Assembly: GCA_035328465.1 (NCBI GenBank)
Contig: DAOLIQ010000001.1
Location: 23,164 to 87,163, forward strand
DNA from: JADJEI01 sp035328465
GTDB taxonomy: Bacteria; Bacteroidota; Ignavibacteria; Ignavibacteriales; Ignavibacteriaceae
Direction: 5' to 3'
DNA: 64,000 bases
A model generated the notes under the pieces. It saw only the letters and a list, made by a program, of their open reading frames with translations. It had not been told where the DNA came from and made no database searches. Position numbers and translations under genes: made by a program. Below are positions 9,581-17,723 of the stretch, piece after piece (position 1 is the stretch's first letter; each line of letters begins with the position of its first letter).

Positions 9581-9663
9581 TCCCTACGCTGGCATTATCC
9601 AGATCAGGTTTAAGGGTTTGATCTCAGATATTCCTACAAAAGGAATAACACCCCTAACGGCTA
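9573..9663 (-). promoter_or_regulatory. TPP (THI-box) riboswitch aptamer
   Basis: The minus strand carries the canonical THI-box elements in order: AGGGGTG, CTGAGAT, ACCTGATCTGGATAATGCC and AGCGTAGGGAA. The P3 arm (ATTCCTTTTGTAGGAAT) is short. P1 is formed by TAGCCGTT (9656-9663) and AACGCCTA (9573-9580), with a single mismatch. The aptamer binds thiamin pyrophosphate and normally lowers expression of the genes behind it. It begins 11 bases after the upstream transglycosylase stop and ends about 57 bases before the receptor ATG. Confidence 0.96.
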
Positions 9664-9670
9664 TGTAAAA

Positions 9671-9699
9671 AAATTATTTAATTTTTATTTTTTGACCAA
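9671..9699 (-). promoter_or_regulatory. Candidate sigma70-type promoter of the thiamin operon
   Basis: TTGGTC (9694-9699) and TAATTT (9671-9676) are separated by 17 bases on the minus strand. The -10 element covers the transglycosylase stop codon. A start about seven bases downstream (near 9664) would begin transcription exactly at the first base of P1, which supports the call. Match to the textbook consensus is only moderate. Confidence 0.45.
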
Positions 9700-12472
9700 C
9701 TTTTATTTTAGTGTCAGTTAACTTGTTGAGTGCTTTTAATTCCTCAACAGTGGTTCTGTTATTTTTTGCAATAACATAAAGTGATTCACCTTTAAGAACT
9801 GTGTGATAAACTGATTGGGAGTTAATTATTTTCTCGGTGCCAACTGTGTTTTCAGTAATTCTCTTACCAGAGATTTTTAGATTTTGTCCACTTGTTATTT
9901 TATCGCCTGAAAGACCGTTCCAGCTTTTTAATTCATTAACTGATACTCCGAAACGATTAGCAATCGAGAGCAAGTTATCACCACTTCGGACTTTGTAGGT
10001 TGATCCATTATTTGAATAAGTTTCATTCTCTGAAACATCATTAACACCTACATCCGAATAAATTTTAAGAGTTTTTCCAGCTAAGATTTTATTGCTTCCA
10101 AGTTTGTTCCACTTTTTAATATCAGCAATCGAGACATGATATTTATCGGCAATTTCCCCAATGGAATCACCAGCTTTAACTTTATAGTAATTAATATTTG
10201 AATTAGTTTTAGTAGTGTTGTCGCCTAATGAGGTAACACTTTCACCTGTGTAAATTTTTAGTGTTTGTCCACTACGTATTGTGTTACTACTTAAGTTATT
10301 CCATTTCTTAACAAAGGCCACTGACGTACCAAATTTTTCAGCAATTTCACCGATAGTATCACCTTTTTTAACTCTATACTTATAAACACTATTCTTTTTA
10401 GTAACAGTTGTTTCATTATCTGATATTAGATTTGAAGGTGTATCAGAAAAGATTTTCAATTTATTACCGGCTAAAATTTTATTACCCGAAATATTATTCC
10501 ATTCACGAAGGTCATCAATTTTTACATTATACTTCCCGGCAATTGATTTAAGAGTTTCACCTCTTAAAACTTTGTGATACACATAAGAGTTTTTGGTTTT
10601 GTTAACATTCGTTACGGTAATATTCTTCTCTGTGGAAGATTGAACATCAAGACTAGAATAAAATTCTTTTTTGGATGAAGGGACATAAACAGTAAGTTTT
10701 TGTCCGACATTTATCTTTGAAGTGTAAGGGATATTATTCCAGTTTCGTAAATCGCTTACACGGGTGTCAAAAATATCAGCCAATCCGAGCAGGCTGTCAT
10801 TTTTTTTCACGGTATAAGTTACGGCGACTAAATCAGTAGGGACAACACTTTCAGAAATTTCTGATTCAGTTGAATCAACTTCATTGTTACCAAAATTATT
10901 ATCTTCACTAATGTTATCCTCGAAATTAGTACTTATGGTTTCAGATTCTGATTTATTCAGATTCACATAAGGAGAAATATATTCATCACTCGTGTTTATT
11001 GTATTGTTATTATTTTCATTTGCCGTTTCAATATCAGTATTGTAAGCAATATTGTCTTCGGATAAATTTGTTAAAACCGGAATTCTAAGTTTTACACCCT
11101 TGTACAATTTTGATTTAGAAGAAATATTGTTAACCTCAGCAAGATCATATTTCGAAACGCCATATTTATTAGCAATCTTGGTTAGTGTTTCACCTTTTTT
11201 AACAACATGAACTAAATACGTTTTGCGAGCAGACTCAGGAATATTAGTAAGATTTGAAGCGAAAGAATTCAAAGAACTGGTTGGTATTTTTAATGGATAA
11301 CCGCCCGAATAATTGTTTGGAGTGCTGTATTGTGTTAGTTCAGGGTTCATATCCATTAAAGTTTCAACATCAATTCCAGCGCATTTGGAAAGGTAATTCA
11401 TATCCACAGCTCCGTCAACTTTATAGGTTGTGTAATCATATGGAGTCTGATATTCAATATTACTAAAACCATATTTTTCTGGATCCATTGCAATCAGGCA
11501 AACAGCAATATAAGTAGGTACGTAACTTCGGGTTTCCTTGGGAAGATACTCTCTGATCCCCCAAAAATCATTTCTACCTGATTTGTTTATAGCTTTCACA
11601 ATCCTTCCCTCTCCCGCATTATAAGAGGCTAATGCAAGATACCAATCCCCTAAAGAATTATATAAATCTCTGAGATGCCTTGCAGCTGCACGAGTTGATT
11701 TTTCCGGGTCTCTTCTTTCATCATAATAGAAATCGGTTTCAAGTCCATAAAGCTGTCCAGTAGATTTAATGAATTGCCAAAGCCCAACAGCACTTGCCCA
11801 GGAACGAGCAGTTGGATTTAGTCCACTTTCCACCATGCTCAAATAGATTAACTGTTTGGGAACCTGTTCCTCTTCAAAAATTCTAGACATCATGGGAAAA
11901 TACTTACCTGAACGTGCAAGCCAGTTTTCCATGTGTTTTCTTCCCTTACCCGTAAAATATGTAACCCATTGATCTACATAAGAATTTACTTCCAATGGAA
12001 TATCAGCTGGAATTACAACCGGTCTGTTAACTTTTTCCACTTCCTCAACAAGCTGAATTTCTGGTACTTCTTTACCAAGCCATTCTTCAAGTGCTGCGAA
12101 AGAAGCATCAGATGGAAGTTCGGTTAATCCATCAACATACTTTTTATAGTCTTCGAGGATGGAATTCTGCAATTCATTGTAAGCTTCATTAGCATCAATG
12201 CCGGGATAGTAACTGACATTATTAATGATTCTTAAAGCAGATTCATAGTTGGAAATTGCTTCTGAGGGACTGTTGAGTTCCTGCTTGTTTAAAGCAATAA
12301 TATAATATTGGCGGGCTTGTTCTAACATTTCAGAAACGATTCCAACTTTGGTAAAGTTCGAGTCGTTACTGTTAGTTTTTACTTCCTTGGTAATTTCCTG
12401 ATTTGCTCCACACGCACTAAGCAGTAAAGCAAATAAGGAAATCACCCCAACGAACAGTAAGAGTTTCTTCAT
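9674..12472 (-). CDS. MltD-like membrane-bound lytic transglycosylase with seven LysM repeats (lipoprotein)
   Basis: A 932-residue murein hydrolase cleaving the MurNAc-GlcNAc bond with 1,6-anhydro product formation. A lipobox LLSAC puts the lipidated cysteine at residue 21. A predicted helical stretch (40-165) precedes the SLT domain (about 195-320) with catalytic E215 in LSMVESGLNP, then SWASAVGLWQF and ASYNAGEG. An asparagine/serine-rich linker separates LysM 1 (about 419-464) from LysM 2-7 (about 551-932). E. coli MltD has two LysM modules, so seven is an expanded wall-binding array. A sigma70-like promoter and an AAGGAGA ribosome site precede it, and its 3' end holds the promoter of the thiamin operon. 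Confidence 0.93.
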   Translation of the reverse strand: MKKLLLFVGVISLFALLLSACGANQEITKEVKTNSNDSNFTKVGIVSEMLEQARQYYIIALNKQELNSPSEAISNYESALRIINNVSYYPGIDANEAYNELQNSILEDYKKYVDGLTELPSDASFAALEEWLGKEVPEIQLVEEVEKVNRPVVIPADIPLEVNSYVDQWVTYFTGKGRKHMENWLARSGKYFPMMSRIFEEEQVPKQLIYLSMVESGLNPTARSWASAVGLWQFIKSTGQLYGLETDFYYDERRDPEKSTRAAARHLRDLYNSLGDWYLALASYNAGEGRIVKAINKSGRNDFWGIREYLPKETRSYVPTYIAVCLIAMDPEKYGFSNIEYQTPYDYTTYKVDGAVDMNYLSKCAGIDVETLMDMNPELTQYSTPNNYSGGYPLKIPTSSLNSFASNLTNIPESARKTYLVHVVKKGETLTKIANKYGVSKYDLAEVNNISSKSKLYKGVKLRIPVLTNLSEDNIAYNTDIETANENNNNTINTSDEYISPYVNLNKSESETISTNFEDNISEDNNFGNNEVDSTESEISESVVPTDLVAVTYTVKKNDSLLGLADIFDTRVSDLRNWNNIPYTSKINVGQKLTVYVPSSKKEFYSSLDVQSSTEKNITVTNVNKTKNSYVYHKVLRGETLKSIAGKYNVKIDDLREWNNISGNKILAGNKLKIFSDTPSNLISDNETTVTKKNSVYKYRVKKGDTIGEIAEKFGTSVAFVKKWNNLSSNTIRSGQTLKIYTGESVTSLGDNTTKTNSNINYYKVKAGDSIGEIADKYHVSIADIKKWNKLGSNKILAGKTLKIYSDVGVNDVSENETYSNNGSTYKVRSGDNLLSIANRFGVSVNELKSWNGLSGDKITSGQNLKISGKRITENTVGTEKIINSQSVYHTVLKGESLYVIAKNNRTTVEELKALNKLTDTKIKVGQKIKIK

Positions 12473-12502
12473 AGTATCTCCTTATTTAACAAATTGTTAT
12501 GC

Positions 12503-12531
12503 AATATAAGTCTTGAACCAAAGTGAATCAA
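12503..12531 (-). promoter_or_regulatory. Candidate sigma70-type promoter for the lytic transglycosylase
   Basis: Minus strand TTGATT (12526-12531), 17-base spacer, TATATT (12503-12508). This places the start near 12496, about 24 bases before the ATG, with the ribosome site AAGGAGATAC between. The same TTGATT -35 appears before two other genes in the window. Confidence 0.5.
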
Positions 12532-12591
12532 GTAAAAATTCACCAAATTAACCTAACTCAAAGTACAATAAGAGTTTGACTTATAAGTTTA

Positions 12592-14136
12592 TCAGAGTGG
12601 AATGTTTGAGTGTTTTTTCTTTGGGTTTTTATCAACTTTTGATTTAAGCAAGGTAAACGCATTTATCAATTTTATTTTCGTTTCGGATGGTTCAATAATA
12701 TCATCAATATAGCCGTACTCGGCGGCAATGTAAGGATTTGCAAATTTATCAACGTACTGTTCAAGCTTTTTTTGCATTTCTTTTACAGGATCTTTGGAGC
12801 TAGAAATTTCTTTTTTAAAAATTATTTCAACCGCTCCTTTAGGACCCATAACAGCGATTTCAGCAGAAGGCCAAGCAAAATTAAAATCTCCACGGATATG
12901 TTTAGAATTCATAACATCGTAGGCTCCACCGTATGCTTTACGGGTGATTACTGTTACTTTGGGGACTGTAGCTTCACAAAATGCGAATAATAATTTTGCT
13001 CCATGCTTGATAATTCCATGCCATTCCTGCTCGGTGCCTGGTAAAAAGCCTGGAACATCAACTAACACCAATAAAGGGATATTAAATGCATCACAAAATC
13101 TTACAAACCTTGCAGCTTTTACGGAAGCATTTATATCTAATACGCCAGCTAGAACTTCAGGTTGATTTGCAATTATTCCGACAGATAATCCTCCGATTCT
13201 ACCAAAACCAACGATAATATTCTCAGCAAATTCTGCGTGAATTTCAAAAAAGTCTGCATTATCAACAAGTAGGTTAATAATTTCTTTCATATTGTACGGC
13301 TTATTCGGACTATCTGGAATTATATGATTCAACCTTTCATCGGGAGAGATCGTAGATGAATCAAAATTAATTTCCAGCGGACGATCCATAAAATTGAGAG
13401 GTAAATACCCTACCAATCTTCTTACTGCTTTTAATGCATCAATTTCATTTTCATAAATACAATGTGCCACTCCACTTTTGGAGGCATGAGTCTCTGCCCC
13501 TCCCAATTCCTCAAATGAAACGTCCTCATGGGTTACAGTTCTTACAACATTTGGGCCAGTAACAAACATGTGACTTGTATTTTTAATCATAAAAATAAAG
13601 TCGGTTATTGCTGGAGAATACACTGCACCCCCCGCACAAGGACCAAGTATTACAGAAATTTGTGGAATTACTCCAGAGGCAAGAGTATTAGCAAGAAAGA
13701 TATCTGCATAACCACCGAGACTCATTACCCCTTCCTGAATTCGTGCACCACCTGAATCATTAAGTCCAATTACCGGAACCCCGGCTTTCATTGCCATACT
13801 CATTATCTTCATTATTTTTCCCGCATGTGTTTCGGATAATGACCCTCCGAATACTGTAAAATCCTGGCTAAAAAGTGCAATTGATCTTCCATTTATTCTG
13901 GCAAACCCTGTTACAACGCCATCGCCTGGATAATGAATTTTATCCAATCCGAAATCAACTGCCCGATGTTTTACAAACATATCTATTTCATCAAAGCTGC
14001 CTTCATCAACAAGTAGTTCTATTCTTTCGCGGGCAGTGAATTTACCTTTTTTATGCTGACTTTCAATTCTCTCACTTCCCCCTCCTAAAAGCGCTTTATT
14101 CTTTAACTCTTTGAGTTTATCCAGTTTGTCTTTCAT
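12592..14136 (-). CDS. pccB: Acyl-CoA carboxylase carboxyltransferase subunit (propionyl-CoA carboxylase beta / methylmalonyl-CoA decarboxylase alpha type)
   Basis: A 514-residue crotonase-fold carboxyltransferase that moves CO2 between carboxybiotin and an acyl-CoA. The N-terminal half shows GKFTARERIELLVDEGSFDE, the oxyanion-hole segment SGGARIQEGV and GPCAGGAVYSPA; the C-terminal half has the second oxyanion region with LVDVPGFLPGTEQE and KAYGGAYDVM. This length and pattern are shared by PccB and by the alpha subunit of Na+-dependent methylmalonyl-CoA decarboxylase. No biotin carboxylase or biotin carrier gene is adjacent, so the partner and reaction direction are undecided. It follows the diverged ABC pair by 20 bases and may share their transcript. 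Confidence 0.9.
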   Translation of the reverse strand: MKDKLDKLKELKNKALLGGGSERIESQHKKGKFTARERIELLVDEGSFDEIDMFVKHRAVDFGLDKIHYPGDGVVTGFARINGRSIALFSQDFTVFGGSLSETHAGKIMKIMSMAMKAGVPVIGLNDSGGARIQEGVMSLGGYADIFLANTLASGVIPQISVILGPCAGGAVYSPAITDFIFMIKNTSHMFVTGPNVVRTVTHEDVSFEELGGAETHASKSGVAHCIYENEIDALKAVRRLVGYLPLNFMDRPLEINFDSSTISPDERLNHIIPDSPNKPYNMKEIINLLVDNADFFEIHAEFAENIIVGFGRIGGLSVGIIANQPEVLAGVLDINASVKAARFVRFCDAFNIPLLVLVDVPGFLPGTEQEWHGIIKHGAKLLFAFCEATVPKVTVITRKAYGGAYDVMNSKHIRGDFNFAWPSAEIAVMGPKGAVEIIFKKEISSSKDPVKEMQKKLEQYVDKFANPYIAAEYGYIDDIIEPSETKIKLINAFTLLKSKVDKNPKKKHSNIPL

Positions 14137-14156
14137 TGGTTTATTAGATTATACTT

Positions 14157-14963
14157 TTAAATTGAAAAATTTATGATTTCAAGATTCTTTTTTGCGGCAA
14201 ATCTATTTTGTATTTCCATAATAATTTTCTTTGTGTACTCATTAATATCTGGCCAGGCCGAAATTTTTGATCTATCAATTTCTAGTGAATCAAATATTAA
14301 GCCTGGATTTTTCTGCATCATATAAACCATATCAGAAAAATGAATTGATTCTAAAATATTTGTAGTAGCTAAAATAAAATTTACCTTTGTGTTGGATTTA
14401 ATATCCTGAAGGACCTGATAAACTTCTGAACGCAACGAACTTGTGAAATTTCTAAACGGTTCATCTAATAAAATGAAATCAGGATTCGTGATTAAAGCAT
14501 TGCCAATCGATATTCTAAAAATAAAGCCTTTGCTTTTGCTATTCGGAATGTGATCTTCATAACCATTTAAGCCAACAAGGTCAATAATGTTTTGTATATC
14601 AGAGTTACTCTTTTTTCCAGTATAACGGCTATTCTCTATTGTAAATTCAATATTCTTTTTCACCGAAAGCCAGGATAAGTAATTCTTATGTTCATTTATC
14701 AAGACTGCCTTGGGTATTTGTGATATTCCTGAATCATTGTAAAATTTTATTTGGCCTTTTGTAGGTGTAAGCGATCCAGAAATTATTTTTAGAAGGGTCG
14801 ATTTACCTGAGCCAAATGGTGCAATAATGGAAGTGAAGGAATTCCGGTGACTATGTGATTTAATATCAATAGTAATATTTTCAAGAATTGATTTCTGAAC
14901 GCCGGTACTAAGGGGAACGAAATAATCCACCCCCTCTAATTTTAGTTGAGTGATTTCATTCAT
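14157..14963 (-). CDS. ABC transporter ATP-binding protein of SsuB/TauB type with degenerate catalytic motifs
   Basis: A 268-residue nucleotide-binding domain. Walker A is APFGSGKST (48-56) and Walker B FILLDEP (163-169), so ATP binding seems possible. The signature LSGGQ region reads SKSKGF (142-147), the Q-loop glutamine aligns with N90 (LINEHKNYLSWL), the D-loop Asp aligns with a Thr (FRNFTSSLR, about 170-178) and the H-loop His aligns with T201 (LATTNILES). These alignments are by eye against nitrate/sulfonate-type ATPases. It overlaps the permease gene by eight bases and belongs with it. No substrate-binding protein is nearby. Substrate unknown; ATP hydrolysis is doubtful. Confidence 0.82.
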   Translation of the reverse strand: MNEITQLKLEGVDYFVPLSTGVQKSILENITIDIKSHSHRNSFTSIIAPFGSGKSTLLKIISGSLTPTKGQIKFYNDSGISQIPKAVLINEHKNYLSWLSVKKNIEFTIENSRYTGKKSNSDIQNIIDLVGLNGYEDHIPNSKSKGFIFRISIGNALITNPDFILLDEPFRNFTSSLRSEVYQVLQDIKSNTKVNFILATTNILESIHFSDMVYMMQKNPGLIFDSLEIDRSKISAWPDINEYTKKIIMEIQNRFAAKKNLEIINFSI

Positions 14964-15723
14964 AATCGTTCTGATAGTTAAAATTCTTAATCATAGCAGA
15001 ATAAATTCTATCAACAAGTAGTATTATAGAGCCTAAAATCAAAAGCAAGGCGACAGCGGCAGATAAATCTTTATACTCAACAATTTTTTTTAACATAACG
15101 CCTATGCCCTCTTTACCTATTAATATTTCATAAATTATTAAAATCATCCACAAAACAAATTGGTAATTCTTTACATATTTAAGCAGCTTAGGCCTCAAAA
15201 GTTTTGAAATAATTTTATTTTGTATCACACCTTTTGAAAATCCAAATGATCTCATCGAATCAATAAAATTAGGATCAACTTTTTCCATCCCCCTTAAGTT
15301 TTTAATCGTAAATGCTGATGTCGAAATAGCAGAAGCAAAAATTATCTTAAACAAATAAAATTCTGAAAACCAGATGGTGGAGAAAATTAAAAAGCCAAAT
15401 ATCAGGAAAATCACATGACCTTTATTTCGTTCTCTAGCTAGATATTTAGACATCTTTTTATCAATCATTTTATTAGATAAAAAATTTGAGAATATTATTG
15501 CGATTAAAATTGATAAATATATACATCCAATAGTTGAAATAAGATTAAGAAGTAAATTATAATCATTCCAAAGGGAAGAGAACGATTCGAGAACTACTGA
15601 TGGTTTGGGTACAAAATAATTTGTCGGAATGATAAACTCAAATAAAATTATCCAAAGTACTAACGAAATGATAATTATTGAGTAATTCTTTGTTAGAAAA
15701 TATTTTTTCCTATTCATCGTCAT
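14956..15723 (-). CDS. ABC transporter permease of SsuC/TauC type (diverged)
   Basis: A 255-residue inner-membrane protein with about six helices and a BPD-type cytoplasmic coupling loop: KVDPNFIDSMRSFGFSKG (about 147-164) corresponds to the EAA loop of nitrate/sulfonate/taurine permeases, with the central glycine kept but EAAR replaced by DSMR. It ends eight bases inside the ATPase gene, so the two form a unit. The missing substrate-binding protein and the diverged coupling loop parallel the decay of the ATPase motifs. It is clearly an ABC permease by fold pattern, but its substrate cannot be named. Confidence 0.78.
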   Translation of the reverse strand: MTMNRKKYFLTKNYSIIIISLVLWIILFEFIIPTNYFVPKPSVVLESFSSLWNDYNLLLNLISTIGCIYLSILIAIIFSNFLSNKMIDKKMSKYLARERNKGHVIFLIFGFLIFSTIWFSEFYLFKIIFASAISTSAFTIKNLRGMEKVDPNFIDSMRSFGFSKGVIQNKIISKLLRPKLLKYVKNYQFVLWMILIIYEILIGKEGIGVMLKKIVEYKDLSAAVALLLILGSIILLVDRIYSAMIKNFNYQNDYE

Positions 15724-15781
15724 ATTAAATTTTCAATTATCAAATCGAATATATTGAACATTTTTAATAAACAGTACAATA

Positions 15782-16426
15782 TTAATTATTTAGAAACGTG
15801 TTGTTGAGTCTCTCAAAACCGATTGTACTTTCATTACCATGTCCGGGATAAATTTTTATATCGTCTGATAAACTCATTAATTTATTTTTAATTGAATCCA
15901 TTAGTTGATTATAATTTCCACCCCATAAATCAGTTCTACCTATGCTATTCTGAAAAAGAACGTCCCCGGTAAAACAGATTTTTTCCTTTTCAAAATAGAT
16001 GCAATATTCGTCAGGTGTATGCCCAGGAGTTGATAAAAAAATTAGTTTGTAATCTCCGATGACCAATTCTAATTTTTCGTTCAAAAAATGATCCGGTAAA
16101 GGGGGTGTTTCAATACTCAGGTCAAACATCTCTGCTTGTTTTTCTGCGTGATTCAGAAGAGGTAATTCACCTTCCGGCATATAAAATTCTACGGAATAGT
16201 TTTTTTTGATATAATTGCATCCAAGAATATGATCAATATGCGCGTGAGTTAGAATCATTGATTTGATTGAGAGATCATTTGAGCTAATCAAATCAGCAAG
16301 CCTTTTCTTTTCGGAGTCTGAAAAACAACCTGGATCAATAATAATACTCTCTTTAGAAATTTCATCCCAAACAAGATAAGTATTTTCAGTAAAGGGATTA
16401 AAAATAAACTTTTGAATTTTAATCAT
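15782..16426 (-). CDS. MBL-fold metallohydrolase (glyoxalase II-like)
   Basis: A 214-residue cytoplasmic metallo-beta-lactamase-fold enzyme. Metal ligands are visible as THAHIDH (60-66), the histidine in STPGHTPDEYCIY (about 132-144), the Asp in CFTGDVLF and the terminal PGHGNES. This arrangement is that of the small glyoxalase II/YcbL-like family hydrolysing thioesters such as S-D-lactoylglutathione or related thiol adducts. Its ATG overlaps the stop of aroC (ATGA), so it is translated with chorismate synthase. That pairing does not itself suggest a substrate. Confidence 0.88.
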   Translation of the reverse strand: MIKIQKFIFNPFTENTYLVWDEISKESIIIDPGCFSDSEKKRLADLISSNDLSIKSMILTHAHIDHILGCNYIKKNYSVEFYMPEGELPLLNHAEKQAEMFDLSIETPPLPDHFLNEKLELVIGDYKLIFLSTPGHTPDEYCIYFEKEKICFTGDVLFQNSIGRTDLWGGNYNQLMDSIKNKLMSLSDDIKIYPGHGNESTIGFERLNNTFLNN

Positions 16427-17640
16427 TTGTGTTTAGATAAAAAATTTTTTTTAACATTTATAAAATTCTTGCTTAAATAATTCTGGTAATTCTCTGATGT
16501 TTCTTCGATGGAATCGCCGCCAAATTTTTGGAGAAAATAATCCGCTAAAGTCCATGCAAGCATAGCTTCTGCAATCACTGAACAAGCCGGAACGGCTACA
16601 AAATCACTCCGCTCACGCCGCGCATCCGCACGCTTCATATTTTTAAGATCAATACTGTGAATCGGTGTCATTAAAGTCGCAATCGGCTTCATTGCCGCAC
16701 GAACAATTATTGGCAGCCCTGTCGAAACTCCCCCCTCAATTCCGCCGGCATTATTTGTCTTTCTTGAAAAGGATTTACCAGCAAGTATAATTTCATCATG
16801 AGATTCTGAACCATATTTATCAGCAGATAAAAAACCACTGCCGATTGAAACAGCCTTAACGGCGTTGATAGACATAATAGAATGAGCAATTGCAGCATCC
16901 AGTTTCCTGTCATAATGAACAAAACTACCAAGACCGGCCGGAAGCCCGCTGGCAGCAACAATAAAATTACCCCCAAGCGTATCACCAAATTTTTTGGTCG
17001 ATTTAATTTTCGCTATGATTTTTGCTTCCTGAGTTTTCTCCATCACACGTACCAAACTCTTATCAGCAATATCGGATAGTCTTGAAGCGATAAAACCTTT
17101 CTTCAAATTATTTTGAAGCAGTTTATTGTAAAGACTTCTACGCGGATAAATGCCACCAATACTTTCTACAAAACTTCCAACCGAAATACCGAAGTGGTTC
17201 AAAAATATTCTGGCTACAGATCCTGCAGCAACGCGCGCGGCCGTTTCTCTAGCACTTGACCGCTCGATTGAATTTCTAATATCATCATAATTATATTTTT
17301 GAGTTCCAACTAAATCTGCATGACCCGGTCTTGGAATAGAAATCTTTTCGGTGATAGATTCATCATAAGGCGACATTCTGTCCTTCCAATTTTCCCAATC
17401 ATAATTTTTTATTAAAAATGAAATAGGAGACCCGAGAGATTTTTTATTTTTGACTCCTGATAAAATTTCCACCGAGTCGGATTCAATTTTCATTCTCTGT
17501 CCTCTGCCATAGCCGGCTTGGCGTCTTTTCAATTGATAATCAATAATTGATTTTTCAACAATCATATTAGAAGGAAAGCCTTCAACGATAGTAGTTAATG
17601 CTTTTCCATGAGATTCGCCGGCTGTTAAAAATCGTATCAT
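16423..17640 (-). CDS. aroC: Chorismate synthase
   Basis: Catalyses the last shikimate-pathway step, 5-enolpyruvylshikimate-3-phosphate to chorismate, using reduced FMN. Signatures include AGESHGKAL (7-15), RRQAGYGRGQRM (about 39-50), RPGHADLVGTQKY, RSSARETAARVAAG and, near the C-terminus, RADARRERSDF. The length of 405 is slightly above the common 360-390 because of a lysine-rich C-terminal extension. The ATG is preceded by an AT-rich leader downstream of a strong terminator, so aroC starts its own transcript and shares it with the MBL gene. No other aro gene is close. Confidence 0.97.
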   Translation of the reverse strand: MIRFLTAGESHGKALTTIVEGFPSNMIVEKSIIDYQLKRRQAGYGRGQRMKIESDSVEILSGVKNKKSLGSPISFLIKNYDWENWKDRMSPYDESITEKISIPRPGHADLVGTQKYNYDDIRNSIERSSARETAARVAAGSVARIFLNHFGISVGSFVESIGGIYPRRSLYNKLLQNNLKKGFIASRLSDIADKSLVRVMEKTQEAKIIAKIKSTKKFGDTLGGNFIVAASGLPAGLGSFVHYDRKLDAAIAHSIMSINAVKAVSIGSGFLSADKYGSESHDEIILAGKSFSRKTNNAGGIEGGVSTGLPIIVRAAMKPIATLMTPIHSIDLKNMKRADARRERSDFVAVPACSVIAEAMLAWTLADYFLQKFGGDSIEETSENYQNYLSKNFINVKKNFLSKHK

Positions 17641-17662
17641 ATTTTTTATAAGTTTTAAGCAA

Positions 17663-17694
17663 AGATAAAAAAAACGCCCGAATATTCGGGCGTT
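17663..17694 (-). terminator. Intrinsic terminator after the HtrA protease gene
   Basis: A perfect 22-base palindrome at 17673-17694 (nine-base-pair stem of AACGCCCGA with an ATAT loop) is followed on the minus strand by an uninterrupted run of eight T residues plus further T-rich sequence. It lies 30 bases after the protease stop and upstream of aroC, separating the two units. No T-run follows on the plus strand. Confidence 0.92.
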
Positions 17695-17723
17695 AATGTT
17701 TGGAATAATAATTCGATTTGATC

